A stretch of DNA of 6,407 nucleotides, from the NCBI GenBank assembly GCA_964533185.1, contig CAZHLD010000107.1, positions 1-6,407 of the forward strand, read 5' to 3'. The number at the start of each line of letters is the position of its first letter. Positions within the stretch are counted from its first letter, which is position 1. This document shows, piece after piece, positions 1 through 6,122 of this stretch. Both the position numbers and the translations under genes were made by a program. A model generated the notes under the pieces. It searched no databases. It saw nothing but the letters and a program-made list of their open reading frames with translations, and was not told the DNA's origin. Source of the DNA: CAZHLD01 sp964533185. GTDB lineage: Bacteria; Acidobacteriota; Terriglobia; Acidiferrales; UBA7541.

Positions 1-92
1 CACTCCACCTCAGGCGGTCAGGGCCGATTGCTTTTCGCGACACCCAATCGCTCCTCGCGTAGTGCGTGAGCATTACCTTGCGGCTGCTCGCG

Positions 93-121
93 TTGACAGG
101 CTCGAGGGTGCGGCGTAAGAT
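93..121 (+). promoter_or_regulatory. sigma-70-type promoter of the kinase gene
   Basis: A perfect TTGACA -35 box lies at 93-98. It is followed by a 17-bp spacer and a TAAGAT -10 box at 116-121, which matches TATAAT at 4 of 6 positions. The predicted transcription start is near 128, about 22 nt before the kinase ATG at 150. The short leader has no clear Shine-Dalgarno sequence, so translation may be weakly initiated. Nothing else was recognised in the first 149 bases. Confidence 0.5.
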
Positions 122-149
122 GGCCGCCCATGCGTGAGCTTGTCACTTC

Positions 150-2336
150 ATGATCGGCCAGACTGTCTCTCACTACCGCATCCTCGAAAAACTCGGTGGT
201 GGAGGCATGGGTGTGGTGTACCGGGCCGAAGACTCCCGGCTCGGTCGCAGCGTAGCGCTCAAGTTTCTGCCCGAAGGGCTCCCGGCCGAGGCCCAGTCCG
301 TGGAACGCTTCCAACGGGAGGCGCGTGCCGCCTCTGCACTCAATCATCCCAACATCTGCACGATTCACGACATTGATGAGCACGAAGGGCGTCCCTTCAT
401 CGTGATGGAGCTGCTCGAGGGCCAAACGCTCAAGCACCGCCTGGCCAGCAAACCGATTGAGACCGCCGAGCTGCTCGAGCTCTCCATCCAGATCGTGGAT
501 GCCCTCGAAGCCGCGCACGCCAAAGCTATCGTCCACCGAGACATCAAGCCCGCCAATCTTTTTGTCACTCAGCGCGGCCAGGCCAAGGTCCTCGATTTCG
601 GACTCGCCAAGCTGATGGAGCGGCGCCGCGTCGGAGAAGCCGTAGGGGTGTCCGCCCTGGCCACCGCGGGATCCTCCGAGGGGCTCCTGACCAGCCCCGG
701 GTCAACCCTGGGGACCCTCTCCTATATGTCGCCGGAGCAGGCCCGCGGGCAGGAATTAGACGCCCGTACCGACCTCTTCTCGTTTGGCGCTGTCCTCTAC
801 GAGATGGCCACGGGCCGGCCCGCCTTCCCGGGTAACACTTCAGCGGTGATCTTCGACGCCATCCTGAACCGCGTGCCCACGCCGCCCTCACACCTGAACC
901 GTGGCGTGTCTCCTGAGCTTGAGAAGATCATCAACAAGGCCCTCGAGAAAGAGCGCGCCTCGCGCTATCCCGGCGCTGCGCAACTCCGTGCCGACCTCGA
1001 ACGCCTGAAGCGGGAAATGGATTCTGGCCGCGCCGCGGTCGCCGCCGTCCCCACAGAAAAATCCCTTGCCGTGCTGTACTTCGAAAACCTGAGCGGGGTC
1101 AAGGACGACGAATACTTCCGCGACGGCATGACCGAAGACATCATCACCGAGCTCTCCAAGATCAGCCAGCTCCACGTCTTCCCCCGCGCGGAGATGCTGG
1201 CCTACCGCGATAAGCCGGTGACTGCTCCCCAGGTCGGGCAGGAGCTCAGCGCCGCGTACGTGCTCAGCGGCAGCCTGCGGCGCGCCGGCAACCGACTGCG
1301 CATCACCGTACAGTTGGTGGAGACGCGCACCCGCCATTCGATCTGGGCCGAACGCTACGACCGGCAGCTCGAGGACGTATTCGCCATCCAGGACGAGCTC
1401 GCCCAGAGCATTGCCAAGGCTTTGAAGGTGATGCTCACTGAAAGCGAAAAACGCGCAATCGCCAAGACCCCGACGGCTGATGTTCGCGCCTACGACTTCT
1501 ACCTGCGCGGCCAGCAGTTTTTCTATCACTTCCGCCGGCGCGGATATGACTTTGCCAAGCAGATGTTCAGCCGCGCGATCGAGATTGACCCTCGCTATGC
1601 GCGCGCGTATGCCGGCGTCTCCAACTGCCACTCCTATCTATACATGTACTGGGATGCCACCGAAGAGAACCTGAGGGCTGCCGAGAGCGCCAGCCGGAAG
1701 GCCCTCGAGCTCGATCCTGAGCTTGCCGAAGCCCATGTGGCGCGCGGCCTGGCCGTCTCTCTCAACAAACAGTTTGACGAAGCGCAGAAAGAATTTGAAG
1801 CCGCTATCCGCCTGGACCCGAAAAACTTCGATGCCTACTATTTTTACGCCCGTGCCTGCTTCCAGCAGGGAAATCTGGAGCTGGCGGCGCATCTCTTTGA
1901 GAAGGCCTCGGAGATTTCCCCGGATGATTACCAGGCCCCGTCACTCCTCGGGATGGTCCTAGTCGGGCAAGGCCGCAAGGCCGAGGCCCAGTCGGCCTTC
2001 GGTCGCGCCCTTCGTGCCGCCGAAAGGCACCTCGAGCTGCACCCCGATGATGCCCGGGCCTTGTACCTCGGCGCGAATGCGCTCTGCCAGCTCGGCGAGC
2101 GCGAGCGCAGCCTCGAATGGGCGCGGCTGGCACTCGCCATTGACCCCGACGACGCCGGGATTCTCTACAACGTGGCCTGCGTCTATGCCCTGCAGGGAAA
2201 GGTCGAAGAGGCCATCGACTGCCTGGATAAAGCCATGATCCACGGGTTCTGGTACAAACGCTGGGCCGCCCACGACTCCGATCTGGACAACGTGCGCAAT
2301 CATCCCCGCTTCAAAGCCCTGATGGAAGAGTCATAG
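150..2336 (+). CDS. Ser/Thr protein kinase with TolB-like domain and C-terminal TPRs
   Basis: This is a probable cytoplasmic signalling kinase that phosphorylates Ser/Thr on partner proteins. Residues 1-285 form a complete Hanks-type (PknB-like) kinase domain: Gly-rich loop LGGGGMGVVY at 15-24, ATP-binding Lys38, helix-C Glu57, catalytic HRDIKPAN at 129-136 with Asp131, DFG at 149-151, and SPE in place of APE at 194-196. All key catalytic residues are present. After a short linker, residues 304-430 match the TolB-like region (COG5616 type: AVLYFENLSG, YFRDGMTEDIITELS, YVLSGSLRRAGNRLRI, IWAERYDRQLEDVFAIQDE) found in TPR proteins and adenylate cyclases. Residues about 446-703 hold at least five TPR-like units, clearest at 530-563, 564-597, 635-668 and 669-703, probably for protein binding. 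No signal peptide or membrane helix is visible, unlike classical PknB. The start fits the usual MIGQTVSHYRILEKLG opening of this family. The substrate is unknown. Confidence 0.95.
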   Translation: MIGQTVSHYRILEKLGGGGMGVVYRAEDSRLGRSVALKFLPEGLPAEAQSVERFQREARAASALNHPNICTIHDIDEHEGRPFIVMELLEGQTLKHRLASKPIETAELLELSIQIVDALEAAHAKAIVHRDIKPANLFVTQRGQAKVLDFGLAKLMERRRVGEAVGVSALATAGSSEGLLTSPGSTLGTLSYMSPEQARGQELDARTDLFSFGAVLYEMATGRPAFPGNTSAVIFDAILNRVPTPPSHLNRGVSPELEKIINKALEKERASRYPGAAQLRADLERLKREMDSGRAAVAAVPTEKSLAVLYFENLSGVKDDEYFRDGMTEDIITELSKISQLHVFPRAEMLAYRDKPVTAPQVGQELSAAYVLSGSLRRAGNRLRITVQLVETRTRHSIWAERYDRQLEDVFAIQDELAQSIAKALKVMLTESEKRAIAKTPTADVRAYDFYLRGQQFFYHFRRRGYDFAKQMFSRAIEIDPRYARAYAGVSNCHSYLYMYWDATEENLRAAESASRKALELDPELAEAHVARGLAVSLNKQFDEAQKEFEAAIRLDPKNFDAYYFYARACFQQGNLELAAHLFEKASEISPDDYQAPSLLGMVLVGQGRKAEAQSAFGRALRAAERHLELHPDDARALYLGANALCQLGERERSLEWARLALAIDPDDAGILYNVACVYALQGKVEEAIDCLDKAMIHGFWYKRWAAHDSDLDNVRNHPRFKALMEES

Positions 2337-2354
2337 AGCACCCCGCCGGGAGCT
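2337..2354 (+). terminator. hairpin directly after the kinase stop codon
   Basis: Right after the TAG stop, AGC at 2337-2339 pairs with GCT at 2352-2354. CCC at 2341-2343 pairs with GGG at 2348-2350, with one internal mismatch and a four-base loop. The position suits a transcription end for the kinase mRNA. There is no T-run after the stem, so it is not a textbook intrinsic terminator and may only be a 3'-end stabilising stem. Confidence 0.3.
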
Positions 2355-2408
2355 ACCTCTGCTTGCCAGCACATCGAAGATTCGCGTGTTAGCGTGAACC
2401 AATATGCA

Positions 2409-2430
2409 TGGTGGAGGCGGGGGGAGTCGG
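2409..2430 (-). other. 3' end of a tmRNA (or tRNA-Ala-like) gene: probable attachment-site scar
   Basis: Read on the minus strand, this segment ends in CCCGCCTCCACCA. It parses as the end of a tRNA-like 3' arm: CGACT of a T loop (2429-2425), a CCCCC T-stem 3' strand (2424-2420), a CGCCTCC acceptor 3' strand (2419-2413), discriminator A (2412) and encoded CCA (2411-2409). An acceptor CGCCTCC would pair with GGGGGCG, the common tmRNA 5' end, leaving the G3-U70 pair typical of tmRNA and tRNA-Ala. Upstream on the same strand the expected GGGGG half of the T stem is replaced by AT-rich sequence, so this is only the terminal fragment of an RNA gene. Tyrosine integrases commonly recombine at such 3' ends and leave a copy at the far end of the element. 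The assignment is from recognition of the pattern and no complete RNA gene is in the window. Confidence 0.5.
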
Positions 2431-2453
2431 AATATTCACGGGCATTGATAACA

Positions 2454-2473
2454 CGCAATTTATTCAAATTGCG
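2454..2473. repeat. 8-bp perfect inverted repeat
   Basis: CGCAATTT (2454-2461) and AAATTGCG (2466-2473) are exact reverse complements separated by the four bases ATTC. The repeat lies 24 bp from the tmRNA-like fragment in a locally AT-rich patch that contrasts with the GC-rich surroundings. It could be a protein-binding site such as an integrase or excisionase site, or a hairpin. It lacks a following T-run on either strand, so a terminator is less likely. Confidence 0.45.
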
Positions 2474-2510
2474 ATACGATCAAAACGCTGAAAACAGCAC
2501 AATGGCCCCC

Positions 2511-2532
2511 AACTGGAACGTAACTGGAACGC
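2511..2532. repeat. two tandem 11-bp direct repeats
   Basis: The units AACTGGAACGT (2511-2521) and AACTGGAACGC (2522-2532) are identical over ten bases and directly adjacent, so each is one helical turn from the next. Short, same-face direct repeats a few tens of bases from an attachment core are what arm-type integrase sites look like. The repeat may equally be a chance duplication or an operator. No coding function is seen here. Confidence 0.4.
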
Positions 2533-2591
2533 GGGGATTTTCACTTTTCCATCCCTGTTTCTGCCCAGCGAACGCCGGCAGGCTGCGGATC

Positions 2592-2807
2592 GCCTATCCC
2601 GACAGCGTTGAACGAGACATCAATGCCCCCGCCTTCTGGGCCACGGCGTCGGCATGCTTCTCGACGGCCTGCTCGTCGAGAGCGTCAACTTGCGCCGTCT
2701 CAGCTGCTCCTCCTGCGGCGGAGATCTCCTTGGCCACCGCGTCGAGCTTGGCAAGGGTGCGGCCGGCGAGGAAGACCTTCGCCCCCCTCGCGCGCGAAGG
2801 CACGGGC
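2592..2807 (-). pseudogene. short-chain dehydrogenase/reductase (SDR) remnant, frameshifted and truncated at both ends
   Basis: Three minus-strand pieces join into one SDR segment covering the end of the first Rossmann helix to beta-4. ARAFAREG starts at 2807 in one frame, GAKVFLAGRTLAKLDAV...EQAVEKHADAVAQKAG continues in a second frame, and IDVSFNAVG starts at 2624 back in the first frame. The shifts fall in two G runs on the minus strand: 2782-2787 has one G too many and 2626-2630 has one too few, so the original frame is restored. The N-terminal TGxxxGIG nucleotide-binding loop, the catalytic Ser, YxxxK and the C-terminal half are all missing. The rest of the reading frame to the stop at 2541-2543 shows no SDR similarity. 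The remnant begins 23 nt after the DUF1428 stop codon, so an SDR gene may once have followed DUF1428. The indels could be sequencing errors, but the lost ends could not. It is unlikely to make a working enzyme. Confidence 0.7.
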
Positions 2808-2830
2808 GCATGGCGACGCGCACCGCACGC

Positions 2831-3190
2831 TCAGGCGTCGACCAGGACCTTGAAACCGCCGTAGACTATGCGCTTGCAGTCGAAGGGCATCGACTTCGGA
2901 TCCATCATGTTTGCGAGTCGCGCGTCTTTCATGACCTTGGCGTTGACGCGATCGCGATGCGCTCGCGACTTGAACACGATCCACGAGAACACCACCGTCT
3001 CGCCGCGCTTGAGCTTGATCCTTCGCGGGAACGGAACCACCCCCTTCACATTGAGGTCGTCGCCGGCGCACTCCCGGAACTCGAGGGCGCCGTGCTCCCG
3101 CCAAACCCTGCCCGCCTTCTGCGCCATGCGGCGGTAGGCCTGCAGGTTTTTCTTCGGGACGGGCAAGACAAATCCATCTACGTACTTCAT
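2831..3190 (-). CDS. DUF1428 family protein (YbaA-like)
   Basis: This 119-residue protein matches the DUF1428 family, whose E. coli member is YbaA. Visible family features are the opening MKYVDGFVLPVP, the EFREC strand at 37-41, ETVVFSWIVFKS at 64-75 and the C-terminal MPFDCKRIVYGGF at 101-113. That last motif is usually MPFDGKR, so Cys105 replaces a Gly here. The length is normal for the family. The fold is expected to be a dimeric alpha/beta ferredoxin-like barrel, and to my knowledge no reaction has been assigned. It is cytoplasmic, with no signal peptide or membrane helix. The ATG is supported by AAAGGAGA at 3197-3204 with a 6-nt spacer. It lies 127 bp after the DoxX-like gene and just before the SDR remnant on the same strand. 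Confidence 0.9.
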   Translation of the reverse strand: MKYVDGFVLPVPKKNLQAYRRMAQKAGRVWREHGALEFRECAGDDLNVKGVVPFPRRIKLKRGETVVFSWIVFKSRAHRDRVNAKVMKDARLANMMDPKSMPFDCKRIVYGGFKVLVDA

Positions 3191-3317
3191 GTGAGCTCTC
3201 CTTTGGTCACGTTTTCAATCGTTGCTGGCCATTTTTACGACCGCCGCACGAGATAGATGCACGGTCATGTTTGCTCAGGCCCTCGCCAGCAATTCGGCGA
3301 GACGGTCGAAGCGCAAG

Positions 3318-3713
3318 CTAACTTCGCAGAGGAACAAGTGCGCGCAGCTGCCCATCGCGCAAGTATAGCCCAACCCAGACCACCACGCCGAGAACGACTG
3401 GGCCGAAGAATGGATCGCCGATGCGCACGTGGGTCGCAGTTGCACCGCCAAGATAGGCCGTCAGCAAGATCGCGCCAAGAACGGAGGAGCGCGGAATGAC
3501 ATAGACAACGGTACAGCTCAACTCGAGGATCCCGATGCCGAGAGCGAGGCTCTCAGGATATCCGAGCCGAACGAATTCCTGTACAAGAAAAGCCGGCTTG
3601 ATCAATTTCATGGCGCCGCTGAAGAGCAGCATCAGTACCGGCAGGGAGCTGATGACGCGTCCGGCCCAGAGCCTCTTCTTCGAGACGGGAGCAGTCTGAG
3701 GTTCCAATTGCAT
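3318..3713 (-). CDS. DoxX-like family integral membrane protein
   Basis: This 131-residue inner-membrane protein has four predicted helices at about residues 18-38, 54-74, 77-95 and 102-118, the usual DoxX-like topology and length. Recognisable features are the SGAMKLIKP segment after helix 1, the GYPESLALGIGILEL region and LGGATATHVRIGDPFF before helix 4. The family is named after a subunit of an archaeal thiosulfate:quinone oxidoreductase, but most bacterial members have no proven activity, so no reaction is assigned. The ATG at 3713-3711 is supported by GGAGGA at 3721-3726 with a 7-nt spacer. It is separated from the MoaD-like gene by 90 bp and from DUF1428 by 127 bp. All are on the same strand, so co-transcription is possible but not tightly coupled. 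Confidence 0.9.
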   Translation of the reverse strand: MQLEPQTAPVSKKRLWAGRVISSLPVLMLLFSGAMKLIKPAFLVQEFVRLGYPESLALGIGILELSCTVVYVIPRSSVLGAILLTAYLGGATATHVRIGDPFFGPVVLGVVVWVGLYLRDGQLRALVPLRS

Positions 3714-3803
3714 GTATTTTTCCTCCAGTGGTCTTTCTATCGTAAATCAATAGATGCGTGAAATCGCTTCCGGTGATGCAGGAAGTCACTGCAGTGCTGG
3801 TCC

Positions 3804-4100
3804 CTAGCCGCCGGCAATGGCTCCGATGATGAACAAGGGCTCCGCCCCCAACGCGACCGCGTCGGGCAACGGGGCGTCCGGAGGCTCGTGGGACAGGTCC
3901 TCTCCGCAAGCGAAGTACCGCAAGAATGGCCGGCGTTGTTGCGTGACGTGGTCGCGGATCGTCCCGTGCAGCATCGGATATCGGGCCTCGAGAGCGTCGA
4001 GGACCGAGCGTTGCGTAACCGGTCCTTCAACCTGAAGTTCCACGTCGCCGTTGACCTGCGCCAGCGTCCGCAGGTGCGCCGGGAGTACGACTCGAATCAT
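3804..4100 (-). CDS. MoaD/ThiS-like ubiquitin-fold protein with C-terminal Gly-Gly
   Basis: This is a 98-residue beta-grasp protein. The opening MIRVVLPAHLRTLAQ, the helix SVLDALEARYPML at 32-44, the FLRYFACGEDL strand region at 59-69 and the end EPLFIIGAIAGG (residues 87-98) follow the MoaD/ThiS pattern. The protein stops exactly after Gly97-Gly98. In this superfamily that tail is adenylated by an E1-like enzyme and then carries sulfur as a thiocarboxylate, or in some prokaryotes is joined to lysines of other proteins. It is longer than E. coli MoaD (81 aa) or ThiS (66 aa), with extra sequence around 48-85. No MoaE, MoeB, ThiF or ThiG gene is in the window, so a molybdopterin or thiamine role is not supported by context. 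Its ATG overlaps the stop of the propeller gene (ATGA at 4100-4097), indicating translational coupling and a shared job. Confidence 0.88.
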   Translation of the reverse strand: MIRVVLPAHLRTLAQVNGDVELQVEGPVTQRSVLDALEARYPMLHGTIRDHVTQQRRPFLRYFACGEDLSHEPPDAPLPDAVALGAEPLFIIGAIAGG

Positions 4101-5284
4101 GGCAGCGTCTGTACCTCGACAGAAAGCACAGCCGGAAGATCTCGCACGATTGGAGCCCAGCTATCCCCGGCGTCGGCCGAAACGTACACCTGCCCACCGG
4201 TGGTGCCGAAGTAAACGCCGCACGGATCGAGTCGGTCCACGGCCATGGCGTCGCGGAGCACGTTGACGAAGCAGTCGCGCTGCGGCAGGCCTTTCGTAAG
4301 CGCCTCCCACTCGTTTCCGCCCGTCCGGCTGCGGTACACACGCAGCTTGCCATCGGGCGGAAAGTGCTCTGAGTCGCTCTTGATGGGGACGACGTAGATG
4401 GTCTCCGGCTCGTGCGCGTGAACGTCAATCGGGAACCCGAAGTCCGTCGGCAAGTTCCCGCTGACCTCTTGCCACGACTCGCCGGCGTTGTCGCTGCGCA
4501 TCACGTCCCAGTGCTTCTGCATGAACAGCACCTTCGGGCGCGATGGGTTCATGGCGATGCGGTGCACGCAGTGGCCCACCTCGGCTTCCGGGTTGGGGAT
4601 GTACTGGGACTTCAGCCCGCGGTTGATCGGCCTCCACGTCTTGCCGGCGTCGTCGGTGCGGAAGGCGCCCGCCGCGGAGATGGCGATGTACATCCGCCGG
4701 GGATCGCTCGGATCGATAAGGATCGTGTGCAGGCACATCCCGCCGGCGCCTGGCTGCCACTGGGGGCCTGTACCGTGGCCGCGAAGACCGGCGAGTTCCT
4801 GCCACGTCTTTCCCCCGTCGGTCGAGCGGAACAGCGCGGCGTCTTCCACGCCGGCATAAACCGTGTCCGGATCGCTCAGTGACGGCTCCAGGTGCCAGAC
4901 GCGCTTGAACTCCCAGGGGTGCTGTGTGCCGTCGTAGAACTGGTGTGTGGTTAGCGGTTTGCCGGTTTCAGGTGACGTGTCGTAAACGAATTTGTTGCTC
5001 TCGCCCTTGGGGGTGCCGTCCGGCGCGGTGGTCGGTTCGCCGGGGGGTGTTCCGGGTTGGTGCCAAGTTGCGCCGCCGTCGTCCGAGCGCTGAATGATTT
5101 GCCCGAACCAGCCGCTGGTCTGCGACGCATACACACGGTTCGGGTCCGCGGCGGATCCCTTGACGTGGTAAATCTCCCAGCCGGCAAAGTGAGGGCCGCT
5201 GACGTCCCATCGTCCGCGCTTTCCGTCCGACATCAACACGAATGCGCCCTTGCGTGTACCCACCAGTACTCGGACTCTGCTCAT
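4097..5284 (-). CDS. Asp-box (BNR) beta-propeller protein, 'exo-alpha-sialidase'-type annotation
   Basis: This 395-residue soluble protein is built from Asp-box repeats (S/T-x-D-x-G-x-T-W). There are six: SDDGGATW at 67-74, STDGGKTW at 154-161, TDDAGKTW at 210-217, SDNAGESW at 264-271, a degenerate SRTGGNEW at 319-326 and SADAGDSW at 369-376. The spacing implies a six- or seven-bladed propeller like those of sialidases and VPS10/Ycf48-type proteins. The blade phrase DPxxPxxxYxA recurs, as in ADPNRVYAS and SDPDTVYAG. It starts MSRVRVLVGTRKGAFVL with no signal peptide, so a cytoplasmic location is likely. A secreted sialidase role is doubtful: no FRIP motif and no clear arginine triad or Tyr/Glu set was recognised. 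The ATG has AAAAGGAG at 5291-5298 with a 6-nt spacer. The 245 bp upstream of it (5285-5529) hold no gene I can support and probably contain the promoter of this two-gene unit. Confidence 0.9.
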   Translation of the reverse strand: MSRVRVLVGTRKGAFVLMSDGKRGRWDVSGPHFAGWEIYHVKGSAADPNRVYASQTSGWFGQIIQRSDDGGATWHQPGTPPGEPTTAPDGTPKGESNKFVYDTSPETGKPLTTHQFYDGTQHPWEFKRVWHLEPSLSDPDTVYAGVEDAALFRSTDGGKTWQELAGLRGHGTGPQWQPGAGGMCLHTILIDPSDPRRMYIAISAAGAFRTDDAGKTWRPINRGLKSQYIPNPEAEVGHCVHRIAMNPSRPKVLFMQKHWDVMRSDNAGESWQEVSGNLPTDFGFPIDVHAHEPETIYVVPIKSDSEHFPPDGKLRVYRSRTGGNEWEALTKGLPQRDCFVNVLRDAMAVDRLDPCGVYFGTTGGQVYVSADAGDSWAPIVRDLPAVLSVEVQTLP

Positions 5285-5529
5285 ACCGTTCTCCTTTTAG
5301 AGTTTCGCGAGGATCCTATACGACAAGCATGCTTTTCCTGCGGGATACTCGCGGCACTGATCCTGTGCGCCGCGCGGGAAGTTCATCGTGGGCCGCCGAG
5401 AAAACTTTAGGCCAGCCCGTCCGCTTCCGCGTCCGGGCGGGAACTGAGCTCCAACGATCGGGGCACACGGAGCTTCATGCGACCCACGCCGGCAGCTCCG
5501 CAAGCCGCCTGTCGCTCTCCGCAAGTTGC

Positions 5530-5961
5530 TCATCGTTCGGCGTGCCATATGCGGTGTAGAACGCCGCCAAGCCAAGCGCAGGGCAAAGCAGTGAGCACGA
5601 GCGCGATCGGAAACCAGCGTGGGCCTAAGTCCATGCCGCTCGTGGCGATGACGCCGGCTACGCTCAGTACGAGCCCTACAACCCCCAATGCCAAAGCGTG
5701 ACGCATCGAAGCGTGAGGTGCGAACCTTGCGGCGATGTAGCTTCCAACGACGGCGTAAACGCTCCGATAGGATAGCGCCAGAAGGTTCAAGCCCGGGTCA
5801 TGCATCGGCTGGCCCCACGGCGGATACACCCCGAGCACATGCAGCACTTGGTCGGTGCCGAGCGAAAGAACTACGACCGCGAAAAACCCCAAGAGTACGG
5901 CACCCGTGCTTCGCCCCAGGCGGCGGGGATGCGTACTCGTTTTTGTCGTTGGAATTGTCAT
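5530..5961 (-). CDS. four-helix integral membrane protein, function unknown
   Basis: This 143-residue protein has a short basic cytoplasmic N-terminus (THPRRLGRS) and four predicted membrane helices at about 19-42, 60-80, 88-107 and 115-134. Loops carry YPPWGQPMHD (46-55), SYRSVYAVVGSYIAARFAPH (64-83) and LGPRWFPIALVLTALPCAW (112-130). I recognise this as a conserved uncharacterised bacterial membrane family with the same PPWG and alanine/leucine-rich pattern, but I know no function or name for it. The length seems normal, so it appears intact. The ATG at 5961-5959 has CAGGAG at 5967-5972 with a 5-nt spacer. It overlaps the stop codon of the truncated PIN gene (ATGA). Its Shine-Dalgarno sequence lies inside that remnant, so the gene is probably expressed by read-through from the antitoxin promoter or by a promoter inside the remnant. 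Confidence 0.8.
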   Translation of the reverse strand: MTIPTTKTSTHPRRLGRSTGAVLLGFFAVVVLSLGTDQVLHVLGVYPPWGQPMHDPGLNLLALSYRSVYAVVGSYIAARFAPHASMRHALALGVVGLVLSVAGVIATSGMDLGPRWFPIALVLTALPCAWLGGVLHRIWHAER

Positions 5962-6122
5962 TGGATCTCCTGAGCCAGGATCGACGCAAACAGCTCGGCG
6001 AGCACGGCAAAGGAAAGCAGAACTTTTCCCTTTTGGAGCGCCACATCAAGAGCTTGTCGAGGCTTCGAATCGGGCAGGAGCAATGCGCTGACCAAGACGT
6101 TCGAATCCAAGACGCGGCGCAA
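5958..6122 (-). pseudogene. PIN-family toxin, truncated to the N-terminal 54 codons
   Basis: Directly after the antitoxin stop codon, a TTG-started frame reads (M)RRVLDSNVLVSALLLPDSK, then PRQALDVALQKGKVLLSF and AVLAELFASILAQEIQ before TGA at 5960-5958. This is the N-terminus of a PIN-family toxin component (COG1569 / PF13470 type). It has the first catalytic Asp (residue 6, in LDSN) and the conserved Glu of AEL (residue 43). Family members run to roughly 130-140 residues, so more than half is missing, including the later catalytic acids, and no ribonuclease activity is expected. A possible AAGGG ribosome site lies in the end of the antitoxin gene. The frame runs directly into the membrane-protein gene with an ATGA overlap, which points to a deletion or insertion junction near 5960-5990. 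The frame has no ATG and is short, so automated annotation would probably miss it. Confidence 0.75.

Noticed and set aside
18..1631. Long minus-strand open frames opposite the kinase gene
   Set aside because: They are GC-rich antisense shadows of a clearly conserved kinase-TolB-TPR reading frame.
2394..2864. A 156-codon open frame on the plus strand across the kinase/SDR intergenic region
   Set aside because: It runs antisense through the RNA-like fragment and the SDR remnant, starts at a GTG without a ribosome site, and has no recognisable family. Reading through GGTGGAGGCGG is a common source of false ORFs.
3282..3301. Six-base inverted repeat (CTCGCC / GGCGAG) after the DoxX-like gene
   Set aside because: A weak stem with an 8-base loop and no T-run on the minus strand, so not enough for a terminator call.
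3275..3355. A 26-codon minus-strand frame ending RFDRLAELLARA after the DoxX-like gene
   Set aside because: Too short, overlaps the end of the DoxX-like gene, and has no ribosome site or recognised family. Probably chance in GC-rich DNA.
3787..3796. A 10-bp palindrome CACTGCAGTG between the MoaD-like and DoxX-like genes
   Set aside because: Several perfect 10-bp palindromes are expected by chance in a window this size, and no second copy or promoter context supports an operator.
5475..5625. A minus-strand frame past the end of the membrane-protein gene reading NDEQLAESDRRLAELPAWVA before a stop
   Set aside because: It looks coding-like, but it mostly overlaps the membrane gene, has no start with a ribosome site and matches no family I know. 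The membrane protein appears complete without it.
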